A stretch of 6,639 nucleotides of DNA from an uncultured Opitutaceae bacterium (GTDB lineage: Bacteria > Verrucomicrobiota > Verrucomicrobiia > Opitutales > Opitutaceae), in assembly GCA_903885525.1 (NCBI GenBank), contig CAISJA010000231.1:1-6639 (forward strand). Direction: 5' to 3'. A program made the translations under genes and the position numbers. Below, piece by piece: positions 3,770 through 6,639 of this stretch. The stretch's first letter is position 1. Each line of letters begins with the position of its first letter. The notes under the pieces are model-generated. The model was not told the DNA's origin. It saw only the letters and a program-made list of their open reading frames with translations, and searched no databases.

Positions 3770-6112
3770 ATGTCCCTGTTTCCTTCCCTTCGCTTCACCG
3801 TCCTCCTCAGCTTCCTTGGCACCGCCGGCGCCTTGTTCGCCCAAACCGCGGGCAAGGTCGTCCCAGGACCCGATGCCTCCGCTGCTGCCAAGACCGAGGT
3901 CACCCCAGCGCTGGAACCCGGCGGCGAGCCGGTTCTCGCGCTGGTGGATAAATTCGACCGCCACGGCACCCGCCGCCTCGACGCCACGGAGCGCAAGGAA
4001 GCCCGCGACTACCTCGCCCGTCTGCCCCGCCCGCCGGAGCCTCCCGTCATCCGCGCCGGCACACTGCGCCCCCCGCCCGCCGCCCTCGAGCCCGTCACCA
4101 CCGGCGCGAAACTCACCCCCGCCTCCCTGCCGGCCGTCCCACCGGAGACCCCGCTTTACGACCCGCACACCCTGCGCACCATGTTCCTGGAATTCGCCGA
4201 TCCCGATTGGGAACAGGAACTCGCCGAGTTCGCCCGCACCGACGTGCTGATCCCCGCCCGCCTGACCCTCGACGGCCGGACCTTCGACGAAGTCGGCGTC
4301 CGCTTCCTCGGCCCCGACGCACCCGCCGGATATAAGCATTCGCTCCAGCTCACCCTCGACTATGCCCACCCCGGACAGACCCTCGGTGGCCGGCGCCTGC
4401 TTGAGCTGCGCGCCCCGCAGAACGACGCCACCGACATCCGCAGCCTGCTCTACCGGCAGGTGGCCGGCGACTACCTCTTCACTCCGGCCGCAAATTTCAC
4501 CCGCCTGGTCCTCAACGGCGAAAACTGGGGCGTGTACCTCAACACCCAGCCTTTCGACGACCAGTTCGTGCAAGCGCATTTCGGCACCCGGGGCGGGGCC
4601 CGCTTCACCGCCACTCCCGGCGCCACCCTCGCCGACCTCGGAGCCGACCCCGCCGCCTACCGTCGCGCCTATCGCCTCCAGACGCCGGAGGATCCCGCCG
4701 CATGGGCCGCCCTGGTGCACCTCTGCCAGGTGCTCAACCAGACGCCCCCCGATCAGCTGGAGGCCGCCCTCGCGCCACTGCTCGACGTTGACAACGCCCT
4801 TCGCTTCCTCGCCCTCGAAAACACCCTCGTCAACCAGGACGGCTACTGGAACCGCGGCAGTGGCTACGGCCTATACCTCGATTCGGCCGGCCGTTTCCAC
4901 TTTGTCCCCCTCGAAACCGGCACCGTGCTGCAGTATCAGCAGATCGGCGAATTCACCGGCGCCGGGGGCAACCCGGGCGGCGGACGCCGCGGCAACGAGG
5001 GCAAAGGCGGCGACAAGGCGGCCAGCCTGGAAAACTCCCCCGAGGTGAAGGCCTACCAGCGCGCCCGCGAATTCCCCAAACAGGCCACCACCGACCTGGC
5101 CATGATCCTGAGCTACAGCTTCGTCGACAAGGCCGACCGCAACGACGACCGGAAGCTCACCCGCGACGAACTTCTCGATTTCATCCGCTCCTGGTTCATC
5201 GTCCTGGACGACGATGCCTCCGGCCAGATCTCCCGCCCGCAGTTCATCGCCAAGTTCCGCAACTTCATCTCGCCGCCCTCCGTCCGCGACGGCCGCACCC
5301 GGCAGACCTATGGCAAGGAGGACGCCCCCGCCATTCTGGGCGGCGACCTCTTCGACGCGATGGACCACGACCACGACGGCCAGCTCACCCGCGAGAAATT
5401 CATGGGGGCCTTCGACGCCTGGTTCACCGCCTGGAGCGAACCCAAGACTAGGCTCCTCACCGAAGATGGCCTCCGCCAGGGGCTGGAAAAGGTGCTCACC
5501 CGCACGGTGTTCGAGGCTGACCAGACCTACATCGACCGAAAAAACTTCTCCGCCCAGGCCTCTCCCGACGCCAACCCGGGCGGGCGCGACAGCCGGGGCG
5601 GTGGCCGGCGCGGCCGCAGCAGTGGCGGCGGCGAGAGCGACAGCCCGGTCAGCGCCAGCGTCGGCATACCCGGGCTGCGCATTCCGACTGCCTTCGGCAA
5701 GGGCGGCGACAGCAGCAACACTGTCAGCGCCCCGGCGGTCGCCTACCGCAACGAGATACTCACCCCGCTGCATGGCGTCAGCCTGCCCCAACGGCCCCTC
5801 CTGCAAAAGCTCCTCGCCGTCCCGGCGCTGCGTGAACGCTACCTCGTCGCCATCTACGAGATCGCGGAAAAATGGCTGCACTGGACCGTCCTCGGGCCGC
5901 TCGCCCAGGAATACCAGGGCCTCATTGCTGCGGAGGTGAAACAGGAGACGCACCGCCCGGCGAGCTATGCCCAGTTTGTGCAGCAGCTCGATCAGGACGC
6001 CGCCCTGGCCGGCAGCGGCGACGAGGTGCAAAGCCTAAAAACCTTCATCACCACCCGCCACGCCTACCTGCTCGACGACCCCAACCTCCGGCACGCCCTC
6101 GGCGCGCGGTAA
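3770..6112 (+). CDS. Secreted CotH-family protein with inserted EF-hand module
   Basis: This 780-residue exported protein has a signal peptide at 1-24 (R8, hydrophobic core FTVLLSFLGTAG, cleavage after ALFA). An EF-hand-like loop lies at 63-74 (DRHGTRRLDATE), a Pro-rich linker at about 85-131, and the CotH region from about 137 to 390 (GVRFLGPD, KHSLQLTLDYAHPGQ, LVLNGENWGVYLN, LVNQDGYWNRGSGYGLYLD). A Gly-rich linker (397-415) leads into EF-hands at 456-467 (DRNDDRKLTRDE), 480-491 (DDDASGQISRPQ) and 532-543 (DHDHDGQLTREK), with a degenerate one at about 556-567. A Gly/Arg/Ser linker follows (603-625), and then the helical CotH C-terminus from about 659. CotH proteins are atypical protein kinases, first known from Bacillus spore coats. 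Here the acidic motif I expect near 380 (PHDxNE-like) reads PLETGT, so activity is doubtful. The ATG at 3770 directly precedes the signal peptide; one at 3695 would add 25 residues. No clear ribosome binding site is seen. Confidence 0.9.
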   Translation: MSLFPSLRFTVLLSFLGTAGALFAQTAGKVVPGPDASAAAKTEVTPALEPGGEPVLALVDKFDRHGTRRLDATERKEARDYLARLPRPPEPPVIRAGTLRPPPAALEPVTTGAKLTPASLPAVPPETPLYDPHTLRTMFLEFADPDWEQELAEFARTDVLIPARLTLDGRTFDEVGVRFLGPDAPAGYKHSLQLTLDYAHPGQTLGGRRLLELRAPQNDATDIRSLLYRQVAGDYLFTPAANFTRLVLNGENWGVYLNTQPFDDQFVQAHFGTRGGARFTATPGATLADLGADPAAYRRAYRLQTPEDPAAWAALVHLCQVLNQTPPDQLEAALAPLLDVDNALRFLALENTLVNQDGYWNRGSGYGLYLDSAGRFHFVPLETGTVLQYQQIGEFTGAGGNPGGGRRGNEGKGGDKAASLENSPEVKAYQRAREFPKQATTDLAMILSYSFVDKADRNDDRKLTRDELLDFIRSWFIVLDDDASGQISRPQFIAKFRNFISPPSVRDGRTRQTYGKEDAPAILGGDLFDAMDHDHDGQLTREKFMGAFDAWFTAWSEPKTRLLTEDGLRQGLEKVLTRTVFEADQTYIDRKNFSAQASPDANPGGRDSRGGGRRGRSSGGGESDSPVSASVGIPGLRIPTAFGKGGDSSNTVSAPAVAYRNEILTPLHGVSLPQRPLLQKLLAVPALRERYLVAIYEIAEKWLHWTVLGPLAQEYQGLIAAEVKQETHRPASYAQFVQQLDQDAALAGSGDEVQSLKTFITTRHAYLLDDPNLRHALGAR

Positions 6113-6297
6113 GGCCCCCGTCAAGCTGCAGGAGGAATAGCGGCCGGATCGGCTCAGCCCGCCGCCACGACCGCAGCCGCAAAAGCGCAAGACGGGCCTC
6201 CCCGGACCTTCGCTGTTGCCCCTCCAGTTGTCGCCCGCAGGTCCCCCGCCACCGCCCCAGCGACGCCCGCATGGCGTGCAACCAACGCCCCCCCAGA
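6113..6297. other. Gene-free stretch after the CotH gene
   Basis: About 185 bp of very GC-rich, C-run-rich sequence follows the CotH stop. No frame on either strand shows recognisable protein motifs, and no convincing intrinsic terminator is visible; GCCG-GAT-CGGC near 6151-6161 is small. It may be decayed sequence continuous with the peptidase remnant on the minus strand. Confidence 0.5.
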
Positions 6298-6322
6298 ACA
6301 TGTCATACAATATATGACATGT
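6298..6322. promoter_or_regulatory. Perfect 10-5-10 AT-rich palindrome, operator-like
   Basis: ACATGTCATA (6298-6307) and its exact reverse complement TATGACATGT (6313-6322) flank CAATA. Each outer end is the hexamer ACATGT, itself palindromic. Only 7 of 25 bases are G or C, in strong contrast with the surroundings. TACAAT at 6306-6311 differs by one base from a -10 consensus on the plus strand, and TATATT lies on the other strand. The shape fits a dimeric repressor site, but no regulator or intact target gene adjoins it. Confidence 0.5.
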
Positions 6323-6325
6323 ATC

Positions 6326-6353
6326 AGTGGAGCCCGCCCGGCCGGGCTCCACT
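6326..6353. other. 11-bp perfect GC hairpin next to the palindrome
   Basis: AGTGGAGCCCG (6326-6336) pairs exactly with CGGGCTCCACT (6343-6353) around a CCCGGC loop. It begins 3 bp after the operator-like palindrome and overlaps the end of the peptidase-like remnant on the minus strand. No U-tract follows on either strand. It could be a repeat-element stem or a residual terminator. Confidence 0.5.
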
Positions 6354-6474
6354 CGGGCGAGCGGGCACCGAGTGTGCGGGCAGTCAGGAGATCGGCCTCG
6401 CCGCCGGAGAGATCGAGCGGGTAGAGTTGCGCGACCTCATCGCCCTTGCGCTTGGAAAAGCGGATAGCCCGGCA
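6334..6474 (-). pseudogene. Fragment of an S9 (prolyl oligopeptidase-like) peptidase beta-propeller
   Basis: The minus strand from 6465 reads IRFSKRKGDEVAQLYPLDLS, then GGEADLLTARTLGARSPEWSPAGR. This matches the repeating blade pattern of the N-terminal propeller of S9 peptidases such as acylaminoacyl-peptidase (roughly 'IAFVSKRGDD.AQLY.LPLDGGEA..LT ... WSPDGK.IAF'). Those enzymes cleave short peptides and run to about 600-700 residues; here only some 45 recognisable residues remain. There is no start codon or upstream domain, and the frame degrades at the hairpin and palindrome on its 3' side. It lies 75 bp beyond the dprA stop on the same strand. I read it as a decayed gene fragment. The family call comes from pattern memory, without a search. 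Confidence 0.55.
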
Positions 6475-6495
6475 GGCGTGGAGGGGGCGCGAACA

Positions 6496-6520
6496 GGGGC
6501 CGACCCGAAGGTCGCTCCCC
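6496..6520 (-). terminator. Possible terminator hairpin with UUCG loop after dprA
   Basis: On the minus strand CGACC-TTCG-GGTCG forms a 5-bp stem with a UUCG tetraloop. It is extended by a GGGG/CCCC helix across a small internal loop. It starts about 30 nt after the dprA stop, the usual place for a terminator. The following bases (TGTTCGCGCC) lack a U-run, so intrinsic termination is uncertain. Confidence 0.4.
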
Positions 6521-6549
6521 TTCTCTGCCCGCAGGTGGGAAAACGAAAC

Positions 6550-6639
6550 TCACCGTTCCTCGAAGGTGCCGTCGGCGCGCTTCACCACGCGCTTTTTCAA
6601 TTCGAGGAGCAGCAGGGTGGCCGAGACTGCCGCCGGCGG
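6550..6639 (-). CDS. dprA: Probable DprA C-terminus (DNA processing protein), cut by window edge
   Basis: The last 29 codons of a minus-strand gene read PPAAVSATLLLLELKKRVVK, then RADGTFEER and TGA. This fits the final winged-helix segment of bacterial DprA/Smf: a helix 'P..VSATLL.LEL' followed by a beta wing 'VVKR.DGTFE' at the extreme C-terminus. DprA binds incoming single-stranded DNA and loads RecA during natural transformation. Only the tail is visible, so the Rossmann-like core cannot be checked. Another protein ending in a winged helix (for example a ScpB-like or MarR-like one) is possible. The gene would extend beyond the right edge. Confidence 0.6.
   Translation of the reverse strand, partial: PPAAVSATLLLLELKKRVVKRADGTFEER

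Noticed and set aside
3752..4720. Minus-strand open frames of 322 and 386 codons opposite the CotH gene (3752-4720 and 4871-6031)
   Set aside because: The plus strand carries a coherent signal peptide, CotH and EF-hand protein; the antisense texts are Gly/Val/Ala-rich shadows.
6305..6320. Possible NrdR box (ACAC-W-ATAT-like) in the AT-rich dyad
   Set aside because: Only the left half fits the consensus as I recall it. The right half does not, the true symmetry axis differs by 2-3 bp, there is no second box, and no ribonucleotide reductase gene is nearby.

Overview
The window reads as a GC-rich chromosomal segment from a Verrucomicrobiota-like bacterium, most plausibly an Opitutaceae-type genome. 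This is inference. It rests on the secreted CotH protein with EF-hands, a combination I associate with Verrucomicrobia and Planctomycetes, on the scarcity of Shine-Dalgarno sequences before the starts, and on the short AT-richer 'GGATTCTGG / CTACTCGCT' spacers between genes. No rRNA, tRNA, CRISPR array, transposase or phage gene was found.

Left end (1-780, minus strand): the first 35 codons of tgt (tRNA-guanine transglycosylase) run off the left edge. Directly upstream, on the same strand, lies a two-gene type II toxin-antitoxin pair: a Phd/VapB-like antitoxin followed by a VapC-type PIN toxin, joined by a 4-bp GTGA overlap. A gene-free, hairpin-rich spacer (781-1192) separates these from a block of plus-strand genes.

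Centre (1193-3321, plus strand): a TrpG/PabA glutamine amidotransferase, the ribonucleotide-reductase repressor nrdR, an unrecognised 158-aa protein that overlaps nrdR by ATGA, and a histidine-triad (HIT/Hint) protein. nrdR and the unknown gene are almost certainly co-translated. The amidotransferase and HIT genes are set off by spacers with repeat-like sequence.

Right half: between the HIT gene and the next CDS is about 450 bp of odd sequence. It holds a post-gene inverted repeat, a short coding-like remnant with an in-phase 18-bp tandem repeat, and a run of five consecutive hairpins (3615-3737). A 780-aa secreted CotH-family protein follows, in which an EF-hand module interrupts the CotH fold and the usual acidic kinase motif looks substituted.

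Right end (6113-6639): no intact gene. On the minus strand are the last 29 codons of a probable dprA and a decayed fragment resembling the beta-propeller of an S9 prolyl-oligopeptidase-family peptidase. The fragment is followed by a strong GC hairpin and a perfect AT-rich 10-5-10 palindrome that resembles an operator. I see no single new defence or mobile system. The best leads are the structured stretch before the CotH gene, the divergent CotH protein itself, and the palindrome beside the peptidase remnant.
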